NCBI GenBank assembly: GCA_021851405.1 | Contig: JAJZDW010000004.1 | Location: 90,738 to 154,737, forward strand | DNA from: Pseudomonadota bacterium | Lineage (GTDB): Bacteria; Pseudomonadota; Gammaproteobacteria; Steroidobacterales; Steroidobacteraceae | Direction: 5' to 3' | Length of the DNA: 64,000 nucleotides | In this document: positions 47,516 through 55,470 of the stretch, piece after piece | How the letters are laid out: each line of letters opens with the position of its first letter | Numbering within the stretch: the stretch's first letter is position 1 | Notes under the pieces: model-generated | What the model was told of the DNA's origin: nothing | What the model saw: the letters and a program-made list of their open reading frames with translations, nothing else | Databases searched by the model: none | Translations under genes and position numbers: made by a program

Positions 47516-48151
47516 CTACAGCCGGATCAGCCCGCGCTTGTGCGCCACCGCCACCGCCTCGGTGCGGCTGATCGCATCGAGCTTGGTGAGAATCGATTTC
47601 ACATGGGTCTTGGCGGTGCCCTCGGTGATCGAGAGCCGCCGCGCGATGTCCTTGTTGCTGCGCCCCTGCGCGACCAGCTCCAGCACGTCGAGCTCGCGCT
47701 CGGTGAGACTGGGTTTGGTCATGCGTTGCAGCGCCTTGGCCGCTACGGTCGAGGAGGTGTAGGGACGGTCCTCGCTCACCGCGCGGATCGCCGAGAGGAT
47801 CTCCGGCCGTGGCGCATCCTTCAGGATGTAGCCCTTGGCGCCGTGCGAGAGGCACTGGAAGATGTCCTCATCGCCGTCGTAGGTGGTCATGATGAGCAGG
47901 CGCGCCTTGGGGTTGATCTCCATCACGCGCTGCACGACGGCGAGGCCGTCGCGCTTGGGCATGCGCAGATCGAGCACCATCACGTCGGGGTGGTGCTGTT
48001 CGTAGAGTGCGAGCGCCGCCTCACCGTCGCCGGCCTCGGCGACGACCTCCATGTCGGGCTGCTGGTTCACCATCGCCGCGAGTCCGTCGCGCACCACGGG
48101 GTGGTCGTCGGCGAGAATGACTCGGATTTTTTTGTGCAATTCAGCCGCCAT
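47516..48151 (-). CDS. NarL/LuxR-family response regulator
   Basis: A 211-aa regulator: receiver domain about 9-125 with the D14-D15-D16-type acidic pocket, phospho-acceptor D61 in VLDLRMPKRDG and K at about 111, then a LuxR-type helix-turn-helix at about 147-205 (LTERELDVLELVAQGRSNKDIARRL, then TVKTHVKSILTKL-like TAKTHVKSILTKL). ATG 48151 shares one base with the kinase stop (TGATG). It reads toward hemA, 93 bp away; GGACGG/CCGTCC at 47487-47503 could form a small hairpin in the gap but lacks a T-tract. Target genes unknown. Confidence 0.9.
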   Translation of the reverse strand: MAAELHKKIRVILADDHPVVRDGLAAMVNQQPDMEVVAEAGDGEAALALYEQHHPDVMVLDLRMPKRDGLAVVQRVMEINPKARLLIMTTYDGDEDIFQCLSHGAKGYILKDAPRPEILSAIRAVSEDRPYTSSTVAAKALQRMTKPSLTERELDVLELVAQGRSNKDIARRLSITEGTAKTHVKSILTKLDAISRTEAVAVAHKRGLIRL

Positions 48152-49968
48152 CAGGTTCTCCGTTTCTGCATCCGCACGCTCACGCGGGTCCCGGACCCGG
48201 GGCGGCTCTCGATGCGCCACTCGCCACCGATGTCGGTGGCGCGCTGACGCATGCTGGTCAGTCCGAAGCCCTGGCGCTCGTGCCGTTCGGGACTCTGGCC
48301 CATGCCGCGGCCGTTGTCCTCGATCGCCATGATCCAGTGCGTGTCATCGTCGCTCATCGAGATGCGCACCGTGCTCGGCCGCGCGTGCCGCACCGCGTTG
48401 CTCACCGCTTCCTGGGCGATGCGCAGCAGCTCATGCTCCTGCTCGGGCTTCAGGCCGGTCTTGATCTCATCGCCGCTGAATGTGCTGGTCACGCCACCGG
48501 GCACGGTCGAGCGCTCGGCGAGCTGGCGCAGTGCGAGTTCGAGCCCGTTGCGCTGGGTTTGATCGAGCCTGAGCGCCATCACCGACCGGCGTGCCTCGGC
48601 GAGGCCGTCGCGCGCCAGGTCACGGATGCGCGTCAGGACGATGGCGAGGTTGGAGTTCTTGTTCTTGCACGGCGGGTCCTCCTCGACCGCACCGAGCTGC
48701 ATCAGGATGCCGGTGAACGCCTGCGCCAGGCCGTCGTGGATTTCCTGGCCGATGCGGGCCCGCTCGACGAGTACCGCGGCTTCCTTGGCCTGGTAGGCCA
48801 GGCGCGTCAACTGCACCGCCAGGGTGGCCTGCTGGGCGAGCGCCACCAGCAACTCGCTGTGCGGGACGTCCTCGGCCTTGCGTTGGAAGCGCAGGATCAG
48901 GAACCCGACGTTGCGCGAGCCGAACACCAGCGGGTAGACGACTTTGCCGACGTAGCCCTCGCGCCGGTCGAAGGCGAGCATCCCGGGCCAGAACTCCTGG
49001 TGCTGTTGGGCAATGTCGAGGTACATCGGCTCGTGCGGCTGGCCGAAGCGGTTGCCGAACGGCGAGCCGGTCGACACGCTGATCGGGTAGGGCGGCTCCT
49101 CGAGCTTGCCCCCGACCACGTGGGCGGCAATGCGCCACTCCTGCAGGCTGTCGCGCGAGACGACGAAGGCGCCCGAGGCGGCATTGAACTGGCGGGTCGC
49201 CTCGAGCAGCAGATGGCCGAGGAATCCGTTGAGGTCCGGTTCACTCGCCAGGCGTTCGAGGTTGCTGCGGATGACGACGTTGGCCTTGGCGAGTTCGGTG
49301 GCGTGCTCCTCGGCGGCGCGCTCGCGCTCGCGGCGCATGTCATCGAGCAGGCGCTGGCGGTGCAGCGCAGCGCCGATCACGCTCGAGGCGGTCTCGAGTG
49401 CGGAGAGCTCGGCGGCCTCGATCGCGCGGCGCTGGCGGGTGTTGTCGAGCCCGACGACGCCGATGAACTCCCCGGCGACCACGATGGGCACCACCGCCTT
49501 GCTCTTCGTGCCGATGCCCTCGAAGCGTGCTGCGCGGGTGCAGCTTGTGTTCGACTCGATGGGATTGATGCAGACGCTGCGCCCGGCGCGCAGCTCACTC
49601 GAGACGGCGGAAATCTCCCGCTCGTCGCAGGCGCGGGCCTCGGCATCGTTGATGTGCGGCGGTACGCCCTGGGCGGCCCATTCCCCGACCACCACCAGCA
49701 GTGGCTCGCCTTCCGGACCGCTGCGCGAGAGCATGACGTTCACCCGGTCAACGTGCGCGGCCTCGCCGATCAGGCGCAACACTTCGGGGATGGCGTCGCG
49801 CACGTCCGGGGCCTCGAGCAGCATCCGGCTCGCCTTGGCCGAGGCCGCGAGCAGGGCCTCCTGCCGGTGCAGCGACTCGTTAATGTGGGTCAGCTCCTCG
49901 GTGCAGGGAATGATATCCGCCGCCGATGCCAGGCGGGGCGTGAGGCCGGTGTCGGCCGCTGTGCTCAT
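48151..49968 (-). CDS. GAF-domain sensor histidine kinase (HisKA_3 type)
   Basis: A 605-aa soluble kinase without membrane segments. Two GAF-like domains, about 45-205 (after a short coiled coil) and 235-390, are followed by HisKA_3 with H411 in RIGQEIHDGLAQAFTGI and a HATPase with EAVSNAVRHARP and DNGRGM, and a G2 box GFGLTSMRQRA. The first GAF has several cysteines (C114, C133, C143), which might support a redox or metal signal; this is inference. The start is ATG 49968; the frame extends 20 codons upstream without support. Paired with the NarL-type regulator. Confidence 0.88.
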   Translation of the reverse strand: MSTAADTGLTPRLASAADIIPCTEELTHINESLHRQEALLAASAKASRMLLEAPDVRDAIPEVLRLIGEAAHVDRVNVMLSRSGPEGEPLLVVVGEWAAQGVPPHINDAEARACDEREISAVSSELRAGRSVCINPIESNTSCTRAARFEGIGTKSKAVVPIVVAGEFIGVVGLDNTRQRRAIEAAELSALETASSVIGAALHRQRLLDDMRRERERAAEEHATELAKANVVIRSNLERLASEPDLNGFLGHLLLEATRQFNAASGAFVVSRDSLQEWRIAAHVVGGKLEEPPYPISVSTGSPFGNRFGQPHEPMYLDIAQQHQEFWPGMLAFDRREGYVGKVVYPLVFGSRNVGFLILRFQRKAEDVPHSELLVALAQQATLAVQLTRLAYQAKEAAVLVERARIGQEIHDGLAQAFTGILMQLGAVEEDPPCKNKNSNLAIVLTRIRDLARDGLAEARRSVMALRLDQTQRNGLELALRQLAERSTVPGGVTSTFSGDEIKTGLKPEQEHELLRIAQEAVSNAVRHARPSTVRISMSDDDTHWIMAIEDNGRGMGQSPERHERQGFGLTSMRQRATDIGGEWRIESRPGSGTRVSVRMQKRRT

Positions 49969-50313
49969 GGCGATAGGTCTCTCGCAGTCCAGGTGAACCC
50001 TCGAGCCGTACGCACCGTGGCGCTGCATCGCTTGCCGCGGTGTCTCGGCGGCAATCGACGGGCTCGAACCTCAGCGCGGGATTTCCATATCGGCGCGACC
50101 TTGCAGTCTAGCGCGTTGCGCAGCCGCCCAAGCACCGGGTCTCCCGGCTTCCGGGCGGCCGCCTCCCTCGGATGGGAGAGGCGGCAGGGTGTTCCGTCCT
50201 CGGGCTCGAGGCGGTTGGGCTGTCGCCGGGACGCCGGGGAGTGGGTTCGGGGGGGTCGGGAGCCCTTGCCGAGGGGCGCCGGACGGCACCCGGATTTTCC
50301 GATCCCATCCGCC

Positions 50314-50342
50314 TTGACGCTGCGTTCGCCGCTCGGTGTAAT
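50314..50342 (+). promoter_or_regulatory. Promoter of tRNA-Phe
   Basis: TTGACG at 50314-50319 and TGTAAT at 50337-50342 with 17-bp spacing form a good sigma-70 promoter, followed by a GC-rich discriminator (GCGGCCCG), typical of stable RNA genes. It lies just before the tRNA. Confidence 0.75.
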
Positions 50343-50360
50343 ACGCGGCCCGTCTACGGC

Positions 50361-50433
<73 letters not shown>

Positions 50434-50519
50434 TATCCTCTCGTTTCCCATAAATTATAGCACTTTGGGCACCCCGGACGGGGTTCTCGGGGCCTCAATT
50501 TGCCCGCACAAGCGGCAAT

Positions 50520-50543
50520 CCGTGTGCAAAAAATTGCACACGG
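50520..50543 (+). repeat. 10-bp-arm inverted repeat at island entrance
   Basis: Arms CCGTGTGCAA and TTGCACACGG surround a 4-A centre. There is no T-tract, so it is more likely an operator or recombination site than a terminator. It lies about 155 bp before the first island gene and could be the binding site of a regulator of that operon. The ~200 bp around it otherwise hold nothing I can name. Confidence 0.6.
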
Positions 50544-50697
50544 CACAAGCAAAATGAAAACCGGAGGCGTCCGTGGATCGCACCCGGGAGCGAACCTTGC
50601 GCCATAATTCCAAAGTGCCAGTCCCCTACCGTCTGGGGTGAATGCGAGGCGGGGGGCAAGCAGCCTAATGGTCGAAGGGGAGGGGTGGCCCTGGCCT

Positions 50698-51585
50698 ATG
50701 GATCTAAACGAATATCAACAGCGTGCTGCGGAAACGGATCAGTTCCCGGACCGACGCGGCGACCGTGGTCTGATGATTCCGCTGCTCGGTCTTTCCGGTG
50801 AAGTCGGGACGCTTCTCGCCGAGTTCAAAAAGAAGGTCCGCGCCAAGGGTCGCTACGACGGGTTCCCCGATCGCGCAAGGGAGGAACTCGGGGATATCCT
50901 GTGGTACCTCGCGAATGTCGCATCGCGCCTTGAACTGCAACTCTCGAACGTTGCGACACAAAACCTTCTGAAAAATCAGGAACGCTGGCCACTGCCTGGC
51001 GCACCTGATGTGCCCTCAGCGCCTTTCGATCACGAATATCCCCCAAGCGAACGATTTCCGCGCAAGATGCGCGTCGAAATTCGCGAGGGCGAACCAGGAA
51101 AGACGGTTCCGATGAAGTTGACCGCAGATGGCGTGCAGGTCGACATTGGCGATTCGCTCAGGGATAACTCTTACGACGACGATGGCTACCGCTACCACGA
51201 CGTCATGCATCTGGCTCATCTGGCGGTCCTCGGGTGGTCCCCTGTCCTTAGGAAGTTCATGGGGAAGAAGCGACGCAGTCGTCCCGATGTCGATCAGGTT
51301 GAGGATGGTGGCCGCGCGATGATCGTCGAAGAGGCGGTTGTCGCATTCGTCTATGCGGACGCAGAGAAGAACGGCTTCTACGAGCATTCAAGACACGTCG
51401 ATTCTGATCTTCTCGCCACGGTCAAGAGGATGGTTCGGCCCTTTGAGGTCAATCAACGCAGCGCCAAGGATTGGGAGCAAGCCATTTTGCAAGGATATGC
51501 TGCCTTTCGCCGCGTTCGTGCCAACCAGGGAGGACGCCTTGATCTCGACCTCGATGCCCGAAAGATTCAAGTGGCGCGCCGATGA
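50698..51585 (+). CDS. MazG-like nucleotide pyrophosphohydrolase, cassette gene 1
   Basis: A 295-aa protein. Residues about 1-85 are a MazG-type all-alpha NTP pyrophosphohydrolase: LSGEVGTLLAEF gives the ExxxxxxE helix (E35, E42) and REELGDILWYLANVAS the EExxD helix (E62, E63, D66), which together bind Mg2+ and a nucleotide. The rest (about 95-295) has the block YRYHDVMHLAHLAVLGWSP and EEAVVAFVYADAEKNG, which looks like a second all-alpha MazG-related or HD-like region of unknown use. Likely action: hydrolysis of a (d)NTP to the monophosphate. ATG 50698 begins the MazG domain; ATG 50668 is an alternative. The stop overlaps the next ATG. Confidence 0.72.
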   Translation: MDLNEYQQRAAETDQFPDRRGDRGLMIPLLGLSGEVGTLLAEFKKKVRAKGRYDGFPDRAREELGDILWYLANVASRLELQLSNVATQNLLKNQERWPLPGAPDVPSAPFDHEYPPSERFPRKMRVEIREGEPGKTVPMKLTADGVQVDIGDSLRDNSYDDDGYRYHDVMHLAHLAVLGWSPVLRKFMGKKRRSRPDVDQVEDGGRAMIVEEAVVAFVYADAEKNGFYEHSRHVDSDLLATVKRMVRPFEVNQRSAKDWEQAILQGYAAFRRVRANQGGRLDLDLDARKIQVARR

Positions 51586-52292
51586 CGCTGGAGACAATTG
51601 ATGCGCCAGACATGCGCACTGCTTGGACGAGCGCGCTGCGGCTACTGATGCAGAGCAGTCCGCGATATTCTCTCCTCGTGAATATCAGTGACCCCTGCCT
51701 CGTTCCGGAGCGCGACCTGCTCGCACTCGACCCACAGCTATTCTCCAGTCGTGCAAAGCCATTGCTTGATGTGGCGGCGACTATCTTCCCGCAGCGCAGG
51801 CCACACGACCCGTCCGACGCGCACCAGTTCCTTAATGCGAAGCTAAAAGCATACAAGCGATGGAAACGTCGATCCCCAACAACCTGGGGCACCTATTTTG
51901 GCAGGCTCGTATCATTCGGTGACAGCGAGCTCAATCAACTTATGCGCTGCATTAATGCGCTAAATGGATGGGCGCAAAGTCAGAGAGCGGCGCTCACATT
52001 GCATCTGGCATCGCCCGAGTACGATAAGCCGCGAGCCCAAGGGCAGCCCTGTTGGCACTTTGGAGAATTCCTCCGCGAGGGTGATGATACCTTGTCGCTG
52101 TTGGCTGTTTACCGCTCGCACGACTATTTTCTGAAGGCACTCGGTAATTTCATCGGACTTAGTAGATTGCTTAAATTCGTATCACATCACACTGAGATGA
52201 AAGTCGGTCGGCTCATTTGTGTCTCGTCTTACGCTACGCTCGGCTGCTCAAAGCACGTCGCGAGAGAGATGCTTGAGGAGGCCTCGACGTGA
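51582..52292 (+). CDS. Thymidylate-synthase-like protein, cassette gene 2
   Basis: A 236-aa protein whose second half resembles thymidylate synthase. C157 (QPCWHFGEF) fits the catalytic Cys; 21 residues later YRSHDYFLKALGNFIGL supplies R178-S179 and D181 and, exactly 8 residues on, N189, the same spacing as the phosphate- and pyrimidine-binding R-S-x-D...N of ThyA. However, the HxY that binds the deoxyribose is not seen (SSYATLG instead), and the N-terminal folate region (about 1-100) is not recognisable. It may be a dNMP methylase or hydroxymethylase variant, or a nucleotide-binding sensor. It overlaps both neighbours by 4 nt. Confidence 0.65.
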   Translation: MTLETIDAPDMRTAWTSALRLLMQSSPRYSLLVNISDPCLVPERDLLALDPQLFSSRAKPLLDVAATIFPQRRPHDPSDAHQFLNAKLKAYKRWKRRSPTTWGTYFGRLVSFGDSELNQLMRCINALNGWAQSQRAALTLHLASPEYDKPRAQGQPCWHFGEFLREGDDTLSLLAVYRSHDYFLKALGNFIGLSRLLKFVSHHTEMKVGRLICVSSYATLGCSKHVAREMLEEAST

Positions 52293-53380
52293 CGGACAAA
52301 GAGACGGCTTTTGCCGTACTGGCGGCGCGGGTTCAGAAGTGTCGAACATGCGAGCGAATGCGAAACAGCGCTCGCGTGCTGAATCGCTCCGCGGGACCGC
52401 TTTCGGCCCGGATCATGTTCATTGGAGAGGCGCCCGGTCGTCTCGGCGCCGATCAGACGGAGATACCGTTTCACGGTGACAAAGCGGGTCACAACTTCGA
52501 AGAGTTAATTAGATTCGCCGGCCTTTCGCGTGATTCGCTGTTCGTGACGAACGCCGTGCTGTGCAATCCTCGCGATTCACAAGGGCGGAATTCAACGCCA
52601 ACTCCAAAAGAACTCGCTAATTGCTCATCCTTCCTACGTGAGCAGATTGAGCTGATTGATCCGCCCATCGTGGTGACTCTGGGGGCAAGTGCACTACGTG
52701 CAACAGACTCCATCGAGGCCCATGGGCTCGCATTATCCACGGCTGTGAGAACCGCCCGGCCATGGTTCAACCGGGTCCTCATTCCGCTGTACCATCCCGG
52801 GCAACGCGCAATGGTCCATCGGAGCGCGGCAAACCAAAGATCTGACTATCGATTTGTTGCCGAGCAGCTCCAGCGTCTCGGTAAGTCTCGCAAAGCCATT
52901 GGGGCTGCCCCTACTCGCACCGACGTTCTCCAGATCGCTGAATACCTACTTTCTCAGGCGGGTGAAGTGAGCTACTTCGGTCTGCACAAGCTTGCATATC
53001 TCGCAGAATACCTGAGTGTACGCAAGTCGGGGGCGCGGCTGTCTGGTGGATATTTCATCCGACAAAAAGATGGTCCGTATTGCACTGATCTTCAGATTCA
53101 GCGTCTAAAGAAGGCAAATCCTCGCCTCTCGATTCGAAAGGTGGGGGATGCGCTTATGCTTCACATTCAGAGTGACATGTTTGTACATGGCGAAACCTCT
53201 GACGCTTTGTCCAGGGAAGCGACGAAAGTCTTAGACGAAGTGGTGGAGCGCTACGGAGCGCGTTCTGATTCAGAGCTGAAGACAGTTGTTTATCTCACAG
53301 CTCCGATGCGCTCCATGCTTCGTCGGGAGCAGAAAAACATCAATCTCTACAATGCACCAATTGACTTCTTGGCGTCTTGA
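52289..53380 (+). CDS. Family-4-like uracil-DNA glycosylase fused to Panacea/SocA-like domain
   Basis: A 363-aa fusion. Residues about 10-195 form a UDG-superfamily domain: motif A FIGEAPGRLGADQTEIPFHG and motif B LYHPGQ, with four cysteines (C18, C21, C92, C112) placed like the 4Fe-4S ligands of family 4 enzymes. Residues about 208-363 resemble the Panacea/SocA (DUF4065) domain: AEYLLSQAGEVSYFGLHKLAYL, then SGGYFIRQKDGPYCTDL. Panacea proteins often act as antitoxins or adaptors. Likely role: removal of an abnormal base, or sensing, tied to the upstream nucleotide enzymes; inference. Starts at GTG 52289, overlapping the previous stop (GTGA). Confidence 0.72.
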   Translation: MTDKETAFAVLAARVQKCRTCERMRNSARVLNRSAGPLSARIMFIGEAPGRLGADQTEIPFHGDKAGHNFEELIRFAGLSRDSLFVTNAVLCNPRDSQGRNSTPTPKELANCSSFLREQIELIDPPIVVTLGASALRATDSIEAHGLALSTAVRTARPWFNRVLIPLYHPGQRAMVHRSAANQRSDYRFVAEQLQRLGKSRKAIGAAPTRTDVLQIAEYLLSQAGEVSYFGLHKLAYLAEYLSVRKSGARLSGGYFIRQKDGPYCTDLQIQRLKKANPRLSIRKVGDALMLHIQSDMFVHGETSDALSREATKVLDEVVERYGARSDSELKTVVYLTAPMRSMLRREQKNINLYNAPIDFLAS

Positions 53381-53487
53381 ACAGACGCGTGAGCGTGGTC
53401 TTGCCTTGGACTGTTGGGCAAACAGATTGGCGACCACGTGCGGGGAGATCAATCGCGTAGCGAAACAAGTCTTAATTGGGGAGTGGA

Positions 53488-55470
53488 ATGGATCAAAGCC
53501 AACTGAATTGGGTGGCGAATTTTATCTGGGGGATCGCGGACGACGTTCTCCGAGACCTGTACGTCCGCGGAAAGTACCGCGACGTAATCCTCCCTATGAC
53601 GGTGCTGCGGCGCTTCGATGCCTTGCTGGAGCCGACGAAGCAAGCTGTGCTGGAGATGAAGGCCACGCTCGACACCGCCAAAATTACCAACCAGGATCCG
53701 GCGCTGCGGCAGGCGGCGGGCCAGGCGTTCTACAACACATCGAAGTTCACATTGCGTGATCTGAGGGCCCGCGCCAGCCAGCACCAGCTCCGTGCTGATT
53801 TCGAGGCGTACCTCGACGGTTTCTCGCCCAACGTCCAGGACATTCTCGAAAATTTCGAGTTTCGAAATCAGATATCCCGACTCTCCAAGGCCGACGCGCT
53901 CGGAACGCTGATCGAGAAGCTTCTCTCCCCCGAAATCAACCTCAGCCCGAATCCCGTGCTTAACGGAGACGGATCCGTCAAGCATCCAGGTCTAGACAAC
54001 CACGGAATGGGCACGGTTTTCGAGGAATTGGTCCGACGCTTCAATGAGGAAAACAATGAAGAGGCCGGAGAGCACTGGACGCCACGTGATGCTGTAAAGC
54101 TCATGGCGAAATTAATCTTCCTTCCGATCGCGGACGAAATTGAGTCGGGCACTTATCTCCTTTACGACGGCGCATGCGGTACTGGAGGCATGCTCACAGT
54201 GGCCGAAGAAACGCTTGAGGAGCTGGCGACACAGCGCGGCAAACAGGTCGCCACTCACCTCTATGGTCAGGAGATAAACGCCGAAACTTACGCGATTTGC
54301 AAGGCTGACTTGCTGCTCAAAGGCGAGGGCGACGCGGCCGACAACATCGTCGGCGGTCCTGAGCATTCAACGCTCTCCAACGATGCATTCCCGTCGCGTG
54401 AATTCGACTTCATGCTTTCCAATCCCCCATACGGCAAGAGCTGGAAAAGCGATCTTGAGCGCATGGGCGGCAAGGATGGCATCAAGGATCCGCGCTTCAT
54501 CATCGAGCATGCTGACAATCCTGAATATTCGCTCATCACTCGATCTAGTGATGGGCAGATGCTGTTCCTGGCCAACCTGCTCAGCAAGATGAAGGAAAGT
54601 ACAAAGCTCGGTAGCCGGATCGCGGAGGTGCACAATGGCTCGTCGCTCTTCACGGGCGATGCCGGGCAAGGTGAGAGCAACATCCGTCGCTGGATCATTG
54701 AGAATGATTGGCTCGAAGCTATCATAGCGCTGCCGCTCAATATGTTTTACAACACGGGCATCGCGACGTACATCTGGGTGCTGACAAATCGGAAGCCGGA
54801 ACATCGCAAGGGAAAAGTGCAGCTCATTGACGCGACCCAGTGGTATAAGCCGCTGCGCAAGAATCTGGGCAAGAAAAATTGCGAACTCTCGGACGATGAC
54901 ATCGCACGCATCTGCGATGCGTTCCTGAAGTTCGAAGAGACCGAACAGTCGAAGCTCTTCCGGAATGCAGCTTTCGGCTACTGGAAAGTGACTGTCGAGC
55001 GCCCGCTACGACTGAAGGGGATCGATCCTCAACGCGCTTATTCTCCGAAGGAGATCAAAGCGCTAAGGCAGACCGCCGAGCGTGCGGATGATGCACCACC
55101 CGTGATCCGGAAGATCCACAAGAAGGGCGCGGTGGCGAACCCGCTGTGCGGGTTATTCGAGGAGAAGATTGCGGGCAAGACGGTCGTTGTCGAGTACGAA
55201 CCCGACGCCGATCTGCGCGACACCGAGCAGGTACCTCTGATGGAGCCAGGCGGGATTGAGGCCTTTCTGAAGCGCGAAGTGCTGCCCCACGCTTCGGATG
55301 CCTGGTACGTGCCAGGCAGCGTGAGCACCGGCTACGAGGTCAGCTTTACCCGCTACTTCTACAAACCGCAACCGCTGCGTACGCTGGAAGAAATTCGGGC
55401 GGACATTCTCGCATTGGAAAAAGAGACTGACGGGTTGCTGGGCGAGATCATCGGGGGCGCAAAGGAATGA
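53488..55470 (+). CDS. hsdM: Type I restriction-modification methyltransferase HsdM
   Basis: A 660-aa N6-adenine methyltransferase subunit. The N-terminal HsdM_N helical domain is about 5-150; SAM motif I is DGACGTGGML (D227) and catalytic motif IV NPPYG (N312). GEHWTPRDAVKLMAKL precedes the SAM site, as usual. The length exceeds the common 500 aa because of a C-terminal part containing LRTLEEIRADILALEKETDG, common in this subfamily. ATG 53488 has GGGGAG just upstream; 107 bp separate it from the cassette. First gene of an operon with DUF262, hsdS, PLD and hsdR; its stop overlaps the next ATG. Confidence 0.95.
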   Translation: MDQSQLNWVANFIWGIADDVLRDLYVRGKYRDVILPMTVLRRFDALLEPTKQAVLEMKATLDTAKITNQDPALRQAAGQAFYNTSKFTLRDLRARASQHQLRADFEAYLDGFSPNVQDILENFEFRNQISRLSKADALGTLIEKLLSPEINLSPNPVLNGDGSVKHPGLDNHGMGTVFEELVRRFNEENNEEAGEHWTPRDAVKLMAKLIFLPIADEIESGTYLLYDGACGTGGMLTVAEETLEELATQRGKQVATHLYGQEINAETYAICKADLLLKGEGDAADNIVGGPEHSTLSNDAFPSREFDFMLSNPPYGKSWKSDLERMGGKDGIKDPRFIIEHADNPEYSLITRSSDGQMLFLANLLSKMKESTKLGSRIAEVHNGSSLFTGDAGQGESNIRRWIIENDWLEAIIALPLNMFYNTGIATYIWVLTNRKPEHRKGKVQLIDATQWYKPLRKNLGKKNCELSDDDIARICDAFLKFEETEQSKLFRNAAFGYWKVTVERPLRLKGIDPQRAYSPKEIKALRQTAERADDAPPVIRKIHKKGAVANPLCGLFEEKIAGKTVVVEYEPDADLRDTEQVPLMEPGGIEAFLKREVLPHASDAWYVPGSVSTGYEVSFTRYFYKPQPLRTLEEIRADILALEKETDGLLGEIIGGAKE

